Source: Coriobacteriia bacterium (GTDB lineage: Bacteria > Actinomycetota > Coriobacteriia > Anaerosomatales > PALSA-660). Taken from it: a stretch of 41,471 nucleotides of DNA. Position numbers and translations under genes: made by a program. The stretch is taken from assembly GCA_025361335.1 (NCBI GenBank), contig JANYAK010000008.1, forward strand, positions 1 to 41,471, in the 5' to 3' direction. Positions 28,202 through 37,290 of the stretch are shown here, in pieces; the stretch's first letter is position 1; every line of letters begins with the position of its first letter. The notes beneath the pieces are model-generated. The model was not told the DNA's origin and did no database searches. It saw only the letters and a program-made list of their open reading frames with translations.

Positions 28202-29136
28202 CCGGACAGGGGCGCAGCGCCGTCGCGATCGGGGGCGGCACCGGGCTTCCCAACGTGCTCGACTGCCTGCTACGGCTCGGCTTCGAGACGACGGCGGTCG
28301 TCACGATGGCCGACGACGGCGGATCGTCGGGGCTCCTGAGGCGCGACCTCGGCATGCTGCCTCCGGGCGACGCGCGCAACTGTCTGGTCGCGATGGCAGA
28401 CGCCGACAGCCCGTTCAGCAGGCTGTTCCAGTACCGCTTCGCTCACGGGGAGGGTCTGGCCGGACATGCGCTGGGCAACCTGATCATCGCCGCCCTCGCT
28501 GACATCGAAGGTTCGTTCCCTCGAGCGCTCGCTGACGCCGCGAAGCTGCTCGGGGCGAGGGGCAAGGTTCTGCCCGCGACTCTGGACGACGTGGTCCTGG
28601 CCGCGCTCGACATCGAGGGGCATCTCGTGGTCGGCCAGGCCGCGGTCGCGGACAGCCTCGCTCCGATCTCCCGCGTGTCCTACGAGGGGGAGGAGCCGGA
28701 CGCGTACCCGCCCGTCTTGGAGGCGCTCTCGACCGCCGACGTGGTCGTCATCGGCCCGGGCAGCCTGTACGGTTCCATCCTGCCGAACTTCCTCATCCGT
28801 GGGGTCGTCACGGCCCTGCGCGAGTCACGCGCCAAGGTCGTGTACGTGTGCAACGTGGCAAACCAGCGCGGAGAGACGGGCGGGATGGACGCCGCCGACC
28901 ACGTGTCGGCGCTGATCGCCCACGGGCTCGGAGGAGTCATCGACTGCGTCGTGGTCCACGACACCGACGCGTATCCGCTGTTCGGGGACGTGGAGGTCGT
29001 CATCGGCGACCGCGGCGCGGCCGAGCGCATACGGGCGCTGGGCATCGACGTCGTTCTCGCCGACGTGGCCGACCCTGGCGATCCGCGGCACCACTCGCGG
29101 GAGCGGCTGCTGGCCGTTCTCGAGAAGGTGGTGTGA
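28198..29136 (+). CDS. yvcK: YvcK/CofD-like gluconeogenesis factor
   Basis: UDP-sugar-binding regulator needed for growth on gluconeogenic carbon and for proper cell-wall synthesis in Gram-positives. The 312-residue protein has the CofD-like Rossmann core: AIGGGTGLPN (near residue 8), MADDGGSSGLLRRDLGMLPPGD, GHALGNLIIAAL and the VVIGPGSLYGSILPN motif. GTG start in a 4-nt overlap with rapZ (AGGAG just upstream). It ends next to the whiA start. It is likely co-regulated with neighbours that sense sugar nucleotides and cell division. Confidence 0.93.
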   Translation: MTGQGRSAVAIGGGTGLPNVLDCLLRLGFETTAVVTMADDGGSSGLLRRDLGMLPPGDARNCLVAMADADSPFSRLFQYRFAHGEGLAGHALGNLIIAALADIEGSFPRALADAAKLLGARGKVLPATLDDVVLAALDIEGHLVVGQAAVADSLAPISRVSYEGEEPDAYPPVLEALSTADVVVIGPGSLYGSILPNFLIRGVVTALRESRAKVVYVCNVANQRGETGGMDAADHVSALIAHGLGGVIDCVVVHDTDAYPLFGDVEVVIGDRGAAERIRALGIDVVLADVADPGDPRHHSRERLLAVLEKVV

Positions 29137-29138
29137 CG

Positions 29139-30143
29139 GTGTCGTTCACCTCCGAAGTCAAAGACGAGCTGTCGCGGGTCGTGCCGAAGAGGGCGTGCTG
29201 CCCTAAGGCCGAACTGGCCGCGTTGGTGCGGGTCGAGGGGACCCTCCACATCACCGGCTCACAGCGCTTCACGCTCGAGATCGCGACCGAGACGGCGCCG
29301 GTCGCCCGCAAGGTCATAAAGCTCCTCCACGAGCTGTACGACCTCAAGACCGAACTCACGGTGCGCAGGTCCGTGCTCCACAAGACGAACAACTACCTCA
29401 TCACCATCCCGTCCCAGCCTCCGCTGACCGCCGCGCTGGCCGACATGGGCGTGCTCGACGAGTCGCTCGGGATCGCATATGGCGTGCCTTCCCGGCTGAC
29501 GAGGCGCGAGTGCTGCGCGATCTCGTATCTGCGCGGTGCGTTCCTGGGAGGCGGGTTCGTCGCCGACCCGCACGGGGACTTCCATTTCGAACTCACGGCC
29601 GAGACCGAGCAGCTCGCGGTCGACCTGGTCAAGCTCATGGGCAGGTTCGGGATCGACGCGCGCGTGACGCGCCGTCGCGGGCTGTTCGCGGTCTACCTGA
29701 AGGGCGCCGAGCCGATAGTGACCTTCCTCGCCCTGGTCGGAGCGCATCGCGCCCTGCTGCGGACCGAGGACGTGCGCATCATCAAGAGCATGCGCAACGA
29801 CGTGAACCGTCTGGTCAACGCGGAGACCGCCAACCTCGAGAAGTCCGCCGAGGCCGCCATGTCCCAGGTCGAGGACATCCGCCGCCTGTCCGACACGCTC
29901 GGTCTCGACAGGCTCCCCAAGGCATTGCGTGAGCTTGCTGCGTTGCGGCTGGAGCATCCGGAGGTCAGCCTCCGTGAGCTGGGCGAGTCGGCCGATCCGC
30001 CGCTGTCGAAGTCCGCGGTGTACCACCGCATCAGGCGCATCGAGGCGCTTGCCGGCGAGCTCGTCGCCGAGGGTGCCGACGAAGGGCCGTCGGAGGGCTC
30101 GGGAGACCTTGACTCCGGCCGCCGGCAACGGGAAGGTACGTAG
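29139..30143 (+). CDS. whiA: WhiA-family DNA-binding protein
   Basis: Transcription factor for sporulation septation in Streptomyces and a cell-division factor in other Gram-positives. The 334-residue protein has the LAGLIDADG-like N-terminal domain ([33 protein letters not shown]) and a C-terminal helix-turn-helix ([28 protein letters not shown]). Members begin [11 protein letters not shown], so I chose the GTG at 29139; the GTG at 29133, which overlaps the yvcK stop, would add two residues. A Glu/Gly-rich tail follows the HTH. It ends 116 nt before gap; I see no clear promoter in that gap. Confidence 0.95.
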   Translation: MSFTSEVKDELSRVVPKRACCPKAELAALVRVEGTLHITGSQRFTLEIATETAPVARKVIKLLHELYDLKTELTVRRSVLHKTNNYLITIPSQPPLTAALADMGVLDESLGIAYGVPSRLTRRECCAISYLRGAFLGGGFVADPHGDFHFELTAETEQLAVDLVKLMGRFGIDARVTRRRGLFAVYLKGAEPIVTFLALVGAHRALLRTEDVRIIKSMRNDVNRLVNAETANLEKSAEAAMSQVEDIRRLSDTLGLDRLPKALRELAALRLEHPEVSLRELGESADPPLSKSAVYHRIRRIEALAGELVAEGADEGPSEGSGDLDSGRRQREGT

Positions 30144-30259
30144 GGATACACGGGGGTTCAGCCGACCGCGCCGGTGCACGTTCCGGAGCGAGCGGTTCAC
30201 ATGTCGGTCACGTGCGGGTGCGGCGAAGTCCCGCGTCCCGCCAACGGAAGGGGAACGCA

Positions 30260-31258
30260 GTGGCTATCCGCGTCGGCATCAACGGTTTCGGCCGCATCGG
30301 GCGGCTCGTCTTCAGGGCAGCGCAGAAGAACCCGGACATCGAGATCGTGGCGGTCAACGACCTCACGGACGCCGCCACCCTGGCGCACCTGCTGAAGTAC
30401 GACTCGGTCCACAAGCGCTTCAACGGCACGGTCGAGCCGGGCGACGGCTCGTTCGTCGTCAACGGCCGCGAAGTGAAGGTGCTGGCCGAGCGCGAGCCGG
30501 GAGCGCTGCCGTGGAAGGCTCTGGGCGTCGACGTGGTCGTCGAGTCCACCGGCCGCTTCACAGACGCCACGAAGGCTGTCGCGCACATCGAAGCGGGGGC
30601 CCGGAAGGTCATCATCTCCTCGCCCGCGAAGGGTGAGGACATCACGATCGTCCTCGGCGTCAACGACCAGGACTACGATCGCGACACGCATCACATCATC
30701 AGCAACGCGTCCTGCACGACCAACTGCCTGGCGCCGTTCGCGAAGGTGCTTCGCGACAGCTTCGGTCTCAAGCACGGCTTCATGAACACCATCCACAGCT
30801 ACACCAACGACCAGGTCATCCTGGACTTCCCGCACAAGGACCTGCGGCGCGCGCGTGCCGCCGCCGTGTCGATCATCCCGACCTCGACCGGCGCCGCCAA
30901 GGCGATCGGCCTCGTCATGCCGGACATGAAGGGCTGCCTCGACGGCATGTCGATGCGCGTCCCGACCCCGGACGGTTCCGCGGTCGACCTCGTGGCCGAG
31001 CTCAAGACCTCCGTCACCCGTGACGACATCAACGCGGCCATGAAGGCCGCGGCCGAGGGCCCGATGAAGGGGATCCTCGAGTACTGCACCGACCCGATCG
31101 TCTCGATCGACGTCGTCGGCAACCCGGCCAGCTCGGTCTTCGACTCCCTGCAGACGATGGTCATGGGCGGCACCGGCACGTTCGTGAAGTGCATCTCGTG
31201 GTACGACAACGAGTGGGGCTACAGCAACCGCGTCGTCGACCTCATCGCGCTCGTCTAG
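30260..31258 (+). CDS. gap: Glyceraldehyde-3-phosphate dehydrogenase
   Basis: Oxidises glyceraldehyde-3-phosphate to 1,3-bisphosphoglycerate with NAD(P) in glycolysis. The 332-residue protein has the Rossmann start NGFGRIGR, the catalytic [12 protein letters not shown] (active-site Cys) and the C-terminal [14 protein letters not shown] at 30260 with GGAAGGGG 7 nt upstream; earlier in-frame starts belong to the leader. First gene of the run gap-pgk-tpiA-gpmI, which together turn triose phosphates into 2-phosphoglycerate. Gap-to-pgk spacing is 9 nt. Confidence 0.97.
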   Translation: MAIRVGINGFGRIGRLVFRAAQKNPDIEIVAVNDLTDAATLAHLLKYDSVHKRFNGTVEPGDGSFVVNGREVKVLAEREPGALPWKALGVDVVVESTGRFTDATKAVAHIEAGARKVIISSPAKGEDITIVLGVNDQDYDRDTHHIISNASCTTNCLAPFAKVLRDSFGLKHGFMNTIHSYTNDQVILDFPHKDLRRARAAAVSIIPTSTGAAKAIGLVMPDMKGCLDGMSMRVPTPDGSAVDLVAELKTSVTRDDINAAMKAAAEGPMKGILEYCTDPIVSIDVVGNPASSVFDSLQTMVMGGTGTFVKCISWYDNEWGYSNRVVDLIALV

Positions 31259-31267
31259 GCGGCGCGG

Positions 31268-32455
31268 ATGTTTGCGAAGCAGACCGTCAAGGACGTCGAT
31301 GTCCGCGGGAAGCGCGTCCTGGTCCGCGTGGACTTCAACGTGCCGCTGTCCGAGGGAACGGTGACCGACGATACCCGTGTGCGGGCCGCCCTTCCCACCC
31401 TGCGCTACCTGGTGGACCACGGCGCCCGCGTCATCGTGGCGTCGCACCTGGGCAGGCCGAAGGGAGCGCCCGACCCGCAGTTCTCGCTGCGTCCCGTCCG
31501 GCGCGTTCTCCAGAGGCTGCTCGGACGCAACGTCGTGTTCGTCGACGACGTGGTCGGGCCTGATGCTCAAGAGGCTGTCGATCGAATGGTCGACGGCGAG
31601 ATCGTGATGTTGGAGAACGTGCGCTTCGAGCCCGGCGAGAAGGCCAACGATCCCGCGTTCGCCAAGAAGCTCGCCGCGCTCGCGGACGTCTACGTGAACG
31701 ACGCTTTCGGAGCCGCCCATCGGGCGCACGCATCCACCGAGGGCGTGGCGCACTACCTGCCCGCATACGCGGGTCTTCTGCTGGCGCGCGAGGTCGAGAC
31801 GCTCACGGCGATGCTCACCGACCCGCAGCGGCCGTTCGTGGCGATCCTGGGCGGCAGCAAGGTCTCCGAGAAGCTTGGCGTGATCGATCGGCTGCTCGAC
31901 GTCGTCGACACCCTCATCATCGGCGGCGGCATGTGCTTCACCCTGCTCGTGGCCAAGGGCGTGGGCGTCGGGAAGTCGCTGGTGGAGCCGGAGTGGGTGG
32001 AGCCGTGCAAGGCCCTGCTCACCAAGGCGATGGACAAGGGCGTCGACCTCCTCCTTCCCGTCGACTTCGTGATCGCTGACGCCATCGAGGCCGATGCCGA
32101 GACCAAGATCGTCGGGCGCGAGGAGATCCCCGCGGACATGATGGGGCTGGATGTGGGCCCCACGTCCGTCGAGTTGTTCAAGGGTCCGATCGGCCATGCC
32201 AGGACCATCTTCTGGAACGGGCCGATGGGCGTCTTCGAGCTCAAGCCGTTCGAGAGCGGCACGCGTGAGGTCGCCGTCGCCGTGGCGCGCAACAATCGCG
32301 CCGTGTCGGTGGTGGGCGGCGGTGACTCGGTGGCCGCGCTCAAGAAGTTCGATCTCGAGGAGCGCGTCACTTTCGTGTCCACCGGCGGCGGCGCGTCCAT
32401 GAAGCTCCTGGAGGGAGCACCTCTCCCGGGGGTCGAGGCACTGCTGGACAGGTAG
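31268..32455 (+). CDS. pgk: Phosphoglycerate kinase
   Basis: Transfers phosphate from 1,3-bisphosphoglycerate to ADP. The 395-residue protein has the RVDFNVPL N-terminal signature (about 19-26), SHLGRPKG, the hinge region and the C-terminal nucleotide-binding GGGDSVAALKKF and FVSTGGGASMKLLEG. ATG start 9 nt after gap, with only a weak ribosome-binding site, so translation may be coupled. Confidence 0.97.
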   Translation: MFAKQTVKDVDVRGKRVLVRVDFNVPLSEGTVTDDTRVRAALPTLRYLVDHGARVIVASHLGRPKGAPDPQFSLRPVRRVLQRLLGRNVVFVDDVVGPDAQEAVDRMVDGEIVMLENVRFEPGEKANDPAFAKKLAALADVYVNDAFGAAHRAHASTEGVAHYLPAYAGLLLAREVETLTAMLTDPQRPFVAILGGSKVSEKLGVIDRLLDVVDTLIIGGGMCFTLLVAKGVGVGKSLVEPEWVEPCKALLTKAMDKGVDLLLPVDFVIADAIEADAETKIVGREEIPADMMGLDVGPTSVELFKGPIGHARTIFWNGPMGVFELKPFESGTREVAVAVARNNRAVSVVGGGDSVAALKKFDLEERVTFVSTGGGASMKLLEGAPLPGVEALLDR

Positions 32456-32512
32456 CCCGTGAGGAGGGAGCGGCGCCAGGGCCGCCCCGCCGTCCGTTCG
32501 AGGAGGTAGACC

Positions 32513-33286
32513 ATGGCGTTCGACCGGGTCCCGCTGGTAGCGGGCAACTGGAAGATGTACAAGACTTCGGGCGAGGGCGCCGTCCTGATCCAAGACCTCG
32601 CCCTGCTCGTGACCGAAGCCTGGGACCAGGTCGAGATCGCCGTCTGTCCCCCGTTCACGGCGCTCAAGGCCGTCTCGACCGTGATCGAACTCGACAAACT
32701 CAAGATGCGCCTCGGCGCTCAGGACTGCTTCTGGGAAGAGGAGGGCGCGTACACGGGCGCCATCTCCCCCCGCATGCTCAAGGAGCTGCGCTGCGACTAC
32801 GTGATCGTCGGCCACTCCGAGCGACGCGAGTACTTCGGCGAGACGAACGAGACGGTGAACAAGAAGGTCCGCGCGGTGTTCGCCGGCGGCATGAGGCCCA
32901 TCATGTGCTGCGGTGAGAGCGCCGAGATCCACGACGGGGGAGGCACGGAGACCTTCGTGCGCGCTCAGGTGCGCGAGGGCCTGGCTGGTCTCGACCCCGG
33001 GCAGGCGGCGGGTCTCGTGATCGCATACGAGCCCATCTGGGCCATCGGGACCGGCCACACGCCGATCCCCGAGAAGGCCAACGACGTCGCCCGGACGATC
33101 CGCGCGACCATCGGAGCGATGTACGGCCCGCCCGCCGCCATGAGCTGCCGCATCCTGTACGGCGGCTCGGTGAAGCCCGAGAACGCGCACCACTTCTTCG
33201 CGGAGCCGGACATCGACGGCGCGCTCGTGGGCGGAGCGGCCCTCAACGCCGACTCGTTCGCCGGCATCGTGAACGCGGCGCGGTGA
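32513..33286 (+). CDS. tpiA: Triosephosphate isomerase
   Basis: Interconverts dihydroxyacetone phosphate and glyceraldehyde-3-phosphate. The 257-residue TIM barrel has the catalytic Lys in AGNWKMYK, the catalytic His in VGHSERR, the catalytic Glu in AYEPIWAIGTG and the phosphate-gripping GGSVKPENA. ATG start with GAGGAGG about 7 nt upstream, the strongest ribosome-binding site of the operon. It ends in a GTGA overlap with gpmI. Confidence 0.97.
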   Translation: MAFDRVPLVAGNWKMYKTSGEGAVLIQDLALLVTEAWDQVEIAVCPPFTALKAVSTVIELDKLKMRLGAQDCFWEEEGAYTGAISPRMLKELRCDYVIVGHSERREYFGETNETVNKKVRAVFAGGMRPIMCCGESAEIHDGGGTETFVRAQVREGLAGLDPGQAAGLVIAYEPIWAIGTGHTPIPEKANDVARTIRATIGAMYGPPAAMSCRILYGGSVKPENAHHFFAEPDIDGALVGGAALNADSFAGIVNAAR

Positions 33287-34875
33287 GCGGGAAGGACTTC
33301 GTTCCCGCGTCGGAGTCGGAGCGCGCGGCGCTGCGCCTGCCGGCCCTGCTCGTCATCATGGACGGGTTCGGGCTGACGGAACCCGGTCCGGGCAACGCCA
33401 TCTCGCTCGCCCACACGCCGAATCTGGATCGCCTGTTCGCGCGGCGCCCCTGGGCGCCGCTGGCCTGTTCGGGCCTCGCGGTCGGCCTGCCCGAGGGGCA
33501 GATGGGCAACTCCGAGGTCGGGCACCTCAACATCGGGGCGGGCCGCGTCGTCTACCAGGAGCTCACGCGCATCAACCTGGCGGTCCGCGACGGTTCGATC
33601 CTGGAGAACCCCGTCCTGCGGGCCGCCATGGACCCGACGATCGCCGAGGGTCGAGCGATCCATTTCATAGGCCTGCTCTCAGACGGCGGAGTACACAGCC
33701 ATATCCAGCACCTCTTCGCGCTGATCCGCATGGCCAAGGCGCGCGGCGCCGATCGCATCTTCGTCCACTGCTTCCTGGACGGGCGCGACGTGCCGCCGCG
33801 TTCCGGCGCGGACTTCGTCGCGGAGACGGCACGCTTCCTGGACGGCGAGGGCGTGGGGCGGGTGGCGACGGTCATGGGCCGCTACTACGCCATGGACCGC
33901 GACAACCGATGGGAGCGCGTGCAGCGCGCGTGGCGCGCCCTCGTGATGGGCGACGGCGTCGCCGCGGACGATCCGGTCGCGGCGGTCGAGCGCAGCTACG
34001 CGGAGGACGTGACCGACGAGTTCGTGGAGCCGCTCGTCGTCGGCGGCGTGGACGGGCGCATCCGCGATGGAGACGCGGTTGTGTTCTTCAACTTCCGCCC
34101 CGACCGGGCGCGCGAGCTCACCCGCGCGCTCGTGGATCCCGGCTTCACCGGGTTTTCGAGGGAGGCCTTCCCAGCCATCAGGTTCGTCTGCCTCACCGAG
34201 TACGATCCCGACATCCCGGCCCCGGTCGCGTTTTCCAAGGAGTTCCCGGAGTGCGTCCTGGCCGACGTCCTGGCGGAGGCGGGCCTTCGCCAGCTTCACA
34301 TCGCCGAGACGGAGAAGTACGCCCATGTGACGTTCTTCCTCAACGGCGGCAGTGAGCCGTCGCGGCCGGGGGAGACGCGCATCCTGGTTCCCAGCCCCAA
34401 AGCCGCCACCTACGACCTGATCCCGGAGATGAGCGAGCCGGGGGTCACCGACCGCTTGGCGACTGCGATCGCGGCGGGCGACGCCGACGTCTACATCGTG
34501 AACTACGCGAACTGCGACATGGTGGGCCACACCGGTGTGCTGGCCGCCACCATCAAGGCCGTCGAGGCGGTCGATGACGGAGTGGGCCGCGTGCTCGACG
34601 CGATCGTCGCGAGGGGCGGCAACGCCCTGCTGACGGCCGACCACGGCAACGCCGAGAAGATGCTTGACGAGCACGGCGGACCGTTCACCGCGCACACGAC
34701 GTGCCCCATTCCCCTGATCTGTGTGGCCGACGGAGTATGCGATGTCGCGGGCGAAGGCATCCTCGCGGACGTCGCGCCATCCCTCCTGGACATGATCGGC
34801 CTGAGCGCGCCGCCCCAGTGGACGGGGCGGAGCCTGCTGCGCTCGACGACATCCCGCGGGGCATCTCGAGGTTGA
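33283..34875 (+). CDS. gpmI: Phosphoglycerate mutase, cofactor-independent
   Basis: Converts 3- to 2-phosphoglycerate using two metal ions and a serine intermediate. The 530-residue protein is of alkaline-phosphatase type: metal-binding IMDGFGL, the phosphorylated Ser in EGQMGNSEVGHLNIGAGR, GLLSDGGVHSH, HCFLDGRDVPP, GRYYAMDRDNRW, NYANCDMVGHTG and LTADHGNAEKM. GTG start overlapping the tpiA stop by 4 nt. The -35 of the secG promoter overlaps its stop codon. Confidence 0.97.
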   Translation: MSGKDFVPASESERAALRLPALLVIMDGFGLTEPGPGNAISLAHTPNLDRLFARRPWAPLACSGLAVGLPEGQMGNSEVGHLNIGAGRVVYQELTRINLAVRDGSILENPVLRAAMDPTIAEGRAIHFIGLLSDGGVHSHIQHLFALIRMAKARGADRIFVHCFLDGRDVPPRSGADFVAETARFLDGEGVGRVATVMGRYYAMDRDNRWERVQRAWRALVMGDGVAADDPVAAVERSYAEDVTDEFVEPLVVGGVDGRIRDGDAVVFFNFRPDRARELTRALVDPGFTGFSREAFPAIRFVCLTEYDPDIPAPVAFSKEFPECVLADVLAEAGLRQLHIAETEKYAHVTFFLNGGSEPSRPGETRILVPSPKAATYDLIPEMSEPGVTDRLATAIAAGDADVYIVNYANCDMVGHTGVLAATIKAVEAVDDGVGRVLDAIVARGGNALLTADHGNAEKMLDEHGGPFTAHTTCPIPLICVADGVCDVAGEGILADVAPSLLDMIGLSAPPQWTGRSLLRSTTSRGASRG

Positions 34876-34900
34876 GCCGCCGGGTCCGGACACGTATACT
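34872..34900 (+). promoter_or_regulatory. secG promoter
   Basis: TTGAGC (34872-34877) and TATACT (34895-34900) lie 17 bp apart, directly at the gpmI stop. This gives secG its own promoter next to read-through from the glycolysis operon. Confidence 0.6.
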
Positions 34901-34963
34901 CATTCGGCGCCGACGCGGGAGCGTGCGGGGCGCACCTGTCATGAATAAACCGAGGAGATGCTC

Positions 34964-35209
34964 GTGAACCCACTCATCGTCGTCGTGATGATCCTCCACC
35001 TGGCCTTCGCGCTCGGGCTGATCGTGTTCGTGCTGCTGCACTCGGGGAAGGGCACCGGCCTCTCCACGATGTTCGGAGGCATCTCATCGTCCGCATCGGG
35101 GACGACGCTGATCGAGAAGAACCTGGACCGCATCACCGTCGGGCTGGCCGCGGGATGGGCGATCACCTCGCTGCTCCTGATGGTCTTCTACAGGCCGCTT
35201 GCCGGCTGA
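34964..35209 (+). CDS. secG: Preprotein translocase subunit SecG
   Basis: Small accessory subunit of the SecYEG export channel. The 81-residue protein has two membrane helices (about 5-24 and 53-75) with the family's LLHSGKGTGLSTMFGG loop between them. I chose the GTG at 34964, 6-7 nt after GAGGAG; the ATG at 34958 lies too close to that site. secG after the glycolysis genes is a common Gram-positive arrangement. Confidence 0.93.
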   Translation: MNPLIVVVMILHLAFALGLIVFVLLHSGKGTGLSTMFGGISSSASGTTLIEKNLDRITVGLAAGWAITSLLLMVFYRPLAG

Positions 35210-35232
35210 CGCTTCGGACACTCGACTCTCGG

Positions 35233-35260
35233 GGGGACGCCCGGTTCGACGGGCGTCCCC
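35233..35260 (+). terminator. Terminator after secG
   Basis: A perfect 11-bp stem (GGGGACGCCCG at 35233-35243 with its complement at 35250-35260) and 6-nt loop, followed by TTCGTCTT, lies 24 nt after the secG stop. Confidence 0.85.
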
Positions 35261-35299
35261 TTCGTCTTGGCGAGAATCCCCGTGCGAGGCCCGTGACCG

Positions 35300-35486
35300 G
35301 CCGTGGCGTACTTGCGCATATATGTGAACGGGGGGAAACTTTACCCGTTGGAGGGGCAAGGCCCCGGTCGTCCCGCGACGTCTGAAGCGATCCCTGTCTC
35401 GATCGGGGAGGGTCGCGACGCAGGTGAGCGATCGGGTGCACGATATCGGAAATGATCCATTTGGGAGTTGAGAAAGGGGCTGTCCG
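35300..35486 (+). other. Possible structured leader of the peptide-transporter operon
   Basis: The stretch before the binding-protein gene holds the palindrome CATATATG (35317-35324), a possible -10, then short pairable segments: AACGGG with CCCGTT (about 35327-35350), and GGGGC-AAG-GCCCC (about 35355-35367). It ends with a ribosome-binding AAAGGGG before the ATG. I recognise no known riboswitch. Transcription start is not certain. Confidence 0.3.
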
Positions 35487-37178
35487 ATGACGAAACGTTT
35501 GCGCACGTCGCTCGCTCTTGTCCTGGTGCTCGCCCTTGCGGCCGGCTTCGCCGGTGTCGCGGGATGCACGCCGGCCAAGACAGCCACGCCCGCAGCACCC
35601 GCCGTTGCCACGCCGGTCAAGGGCGGCACACTGAACTTCTATATCGGCGAGCCGGCGGTCATCGATCCGATCGACGGGCAGGAGTCCGAGGGGATCCAAG
35701 TCATCAACCAGGTCTTCGACAGCCTCGTCGACTTCGATCCGCTCACCTCGAAGATCAAGCCGGCCGTGGCTGAGAGCTGGAAGCCCAACGCCGACGCGAC
35801 GGTCTGGACTTTCAAGCTCAAGAAGGGCACGAAGTTCCACAACGGCCGCGTCGTCGTCGCAGGCGACTTCAAGTACGCATGGGAGCGCATCGCGCTCGGC
35901 TCGAACGCGTCGACCATCTCGTACCACTTGGCCCCGGTGAAGGGCTTCGATGAGATGCAGGCCGGCACGGCGACGGAGCTCTCAGGCGTCAAGGCCATCG
36001 ACGACAACACCCTCGAGGTCACCCTGCAGTACCCCTTCGCCGACTTCGAGTATGTCGTCGGTCACCCGGCTCTTGCTCCCGTGCCCAAGGAAGAGGTCGA
36101 GAAGGACTCGAAGGCGTTCCTCGAGAAGCCGATCGGCAACGGCCCGTTCATGATGACGGAGCCGTGGACGCACCAGCAGGGCATCAAGCTGGCCGCGTTC
36201 AAGGACTACTACGGTGACAAGTCGTTCGTCGACGGCGTCAACTTCAAGATCTACAAGGACGACGAAGCCGCCTTCACCGACTACAAGCAGGGCAACCTCG
36301 ACTTCGCCACCATTGCGACCGGCCAGATCAAGGCCACCGTCAAGCAGTATGGCGAGAGCCCCGATGGCTACACCATGAACCCGGGCAAGCAGGTCATCCT
36401 GGGCTCCGAACTGTCCACGTACTACATCTGGATCAACACACAGGATGCGACCACCAAGAACGCCGACCTTCGCAAGGCCATGGCGTCGGCCATCAACGCG
36501 CAGGCAATCTGCGACGTCGTCTACGAGGGAACGCGCGTCCCCGCGTCCGGTCCCATCCCCGCGGGCATCGTGGGCTACCAGAAGAACGCCTGGCCGAACA
36601 ACAGCTATGACGTCGCCCGCGCCAAGCAGCTCCTGACCAAGGCCGGCTTCCCTGGTGGTGCCGGTCTCCCTGAGATCGAGCTTGCGTTCAACGTGGGCCG
36701 TGGTCATGAGAAGGTCATGCAGCTCATCCAGGCCGACCTTGCGGCCGTCGGCATCAAGGTCAAGCTCAACGGTCAGCCGTGGGAGACCTACTCGAGCGAG
36801 TGGCTCAAGGTCAAGGACGGCAAGTTCGCGAACAGCGACACGCATCAGCTGATGCGCCTCGGCTGGCTCGCCGACTACCCGATCATGGACAACTTCCTCT
36901 ACCCGATGTTCAACTCGAAGTCCGGCGACAACAAGTCGCTCTACGTCAACCCTGATGTCGACGCGATGCTCAAGACGGCCCGGGAGACGACCGACGCCGC
37001 CAAGCGCGTTAAGCTCTATCAGGACGTCGAGAAGAAGATCGGCGAGGACCAGCCGCTCATCGCGCTCGTGAACTACCGCCACGTCCGTGTCGGTTCCGAT
37101 CGCCTGCACGACCTGGTCTTCAGCCCGATGGGCCTCGCGGCCCTCGACAAGGCCTGGCTGTCCAAGGCCGCCAAGTAG
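35487..37178 (+). CDS. Peptide ABC transporter substrate-binding lipoprotein
   Basis: Extracytoplasmic receptor (SBP family 5) for di- or oligopeptides. The 563-residue protein has a signal peptide ending in the lipobox GVAGC (Cys about residue 27), an Ala/Thr/Pro-rich linker, then the mature domain beginning GGTLNFYIGEPAVIDP and containing the family pattern W-TFKLKKGTKFHNG. Specificity (DppA or OppA-like) cannot be decided. First gene of the operon; a 13-bp hairpin separates it from the permease genes, which usually gives the receptor more mRNA than the membrane parts. Confidence 0.93.
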   Translation: MTKRLRTSLALVLVLALAAGFAGVAGCTPAKTATPAAPAVATPVKGGTLNFYIGEPAVIDPIDGQESEGIQVINQVFDSLVDFDPLTSKIKPAVAESWKPNADATVWTFKLKKGTKFHNGRVVVAGDFKYAWERIALGSNASTISYHLAPVKGFDEMQAGTATELSGVKAIDDNTLEVTLQYPFADFEYVVGHPALAPVPKEEVEKDSKAFLEKPIGNGPFMMTEPWTHQQGIKLAAFKDYYGDKSFVDGVNFKIYKDDEAAFTDYKQGNLDFATIATGQIKATVKQYGESPDGYTMNPGKQVILGSELSTYYIWINTQDATTKNADLRKAMASAINAQAICDVVYEGTRVPASGPIPAGIVGYQKNAWPNNSYDVARAKQLLTKAGFPGGAGLPEIELAFNVGRGHEKVMQLIQADLAAVGIKVKLNGQPWETYSSEWLKVKDGKFANSDTHQLMRLGWLADYPIMDNFLYPMFNSKSGDNKSLYVNPDVDAMLKTARETTDAAKRVKLYQDVEKKIGEDQPLIALVNYRHVRVGSDRLHDLVFSPMGLAALDKAWLSKAAK

Positions 37179-37214
37179 TAACCAAGCTCGGAAGTAAGAC
37201 AGCGCTGCAACGGG

Positions 37215-37249
37215 GGCGGCGGGGTGCCGGAGACGAGCATCCCGCCGCC
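37215..37249 (+). terminator. Intercistronic hairpin after the binding-protein gene
   Basis: GGCGGCGGGGTGC (37215-37227) pairs with GCATCCCGCCGCC (37237-37249) over 13 bp with one G-U, loop 9 nt. There is no T-tract. It likely stabilises the receptor mRNA and partly attenuates the permease genes. Confidence 0.6.
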
Positions 37250-37290
37250 GCCAGCGTAGCGGCCTGAAAACGCTGGGAAAGCGACACCAC

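Noticed and set aside
30197-33193. 998-codon antisense open frame across gap, pgk and tpiA
   Set aside because: Shadow of highly conserved genes in GC-rich DNA; composition is Arg/His/Val-rich with no family resemblance. Similar long antisense frames at 1179-3074, 11233-12924, 14773-16914, 21989-23113, 25003-26838 and 38607-40199 were rejected for the same reason.
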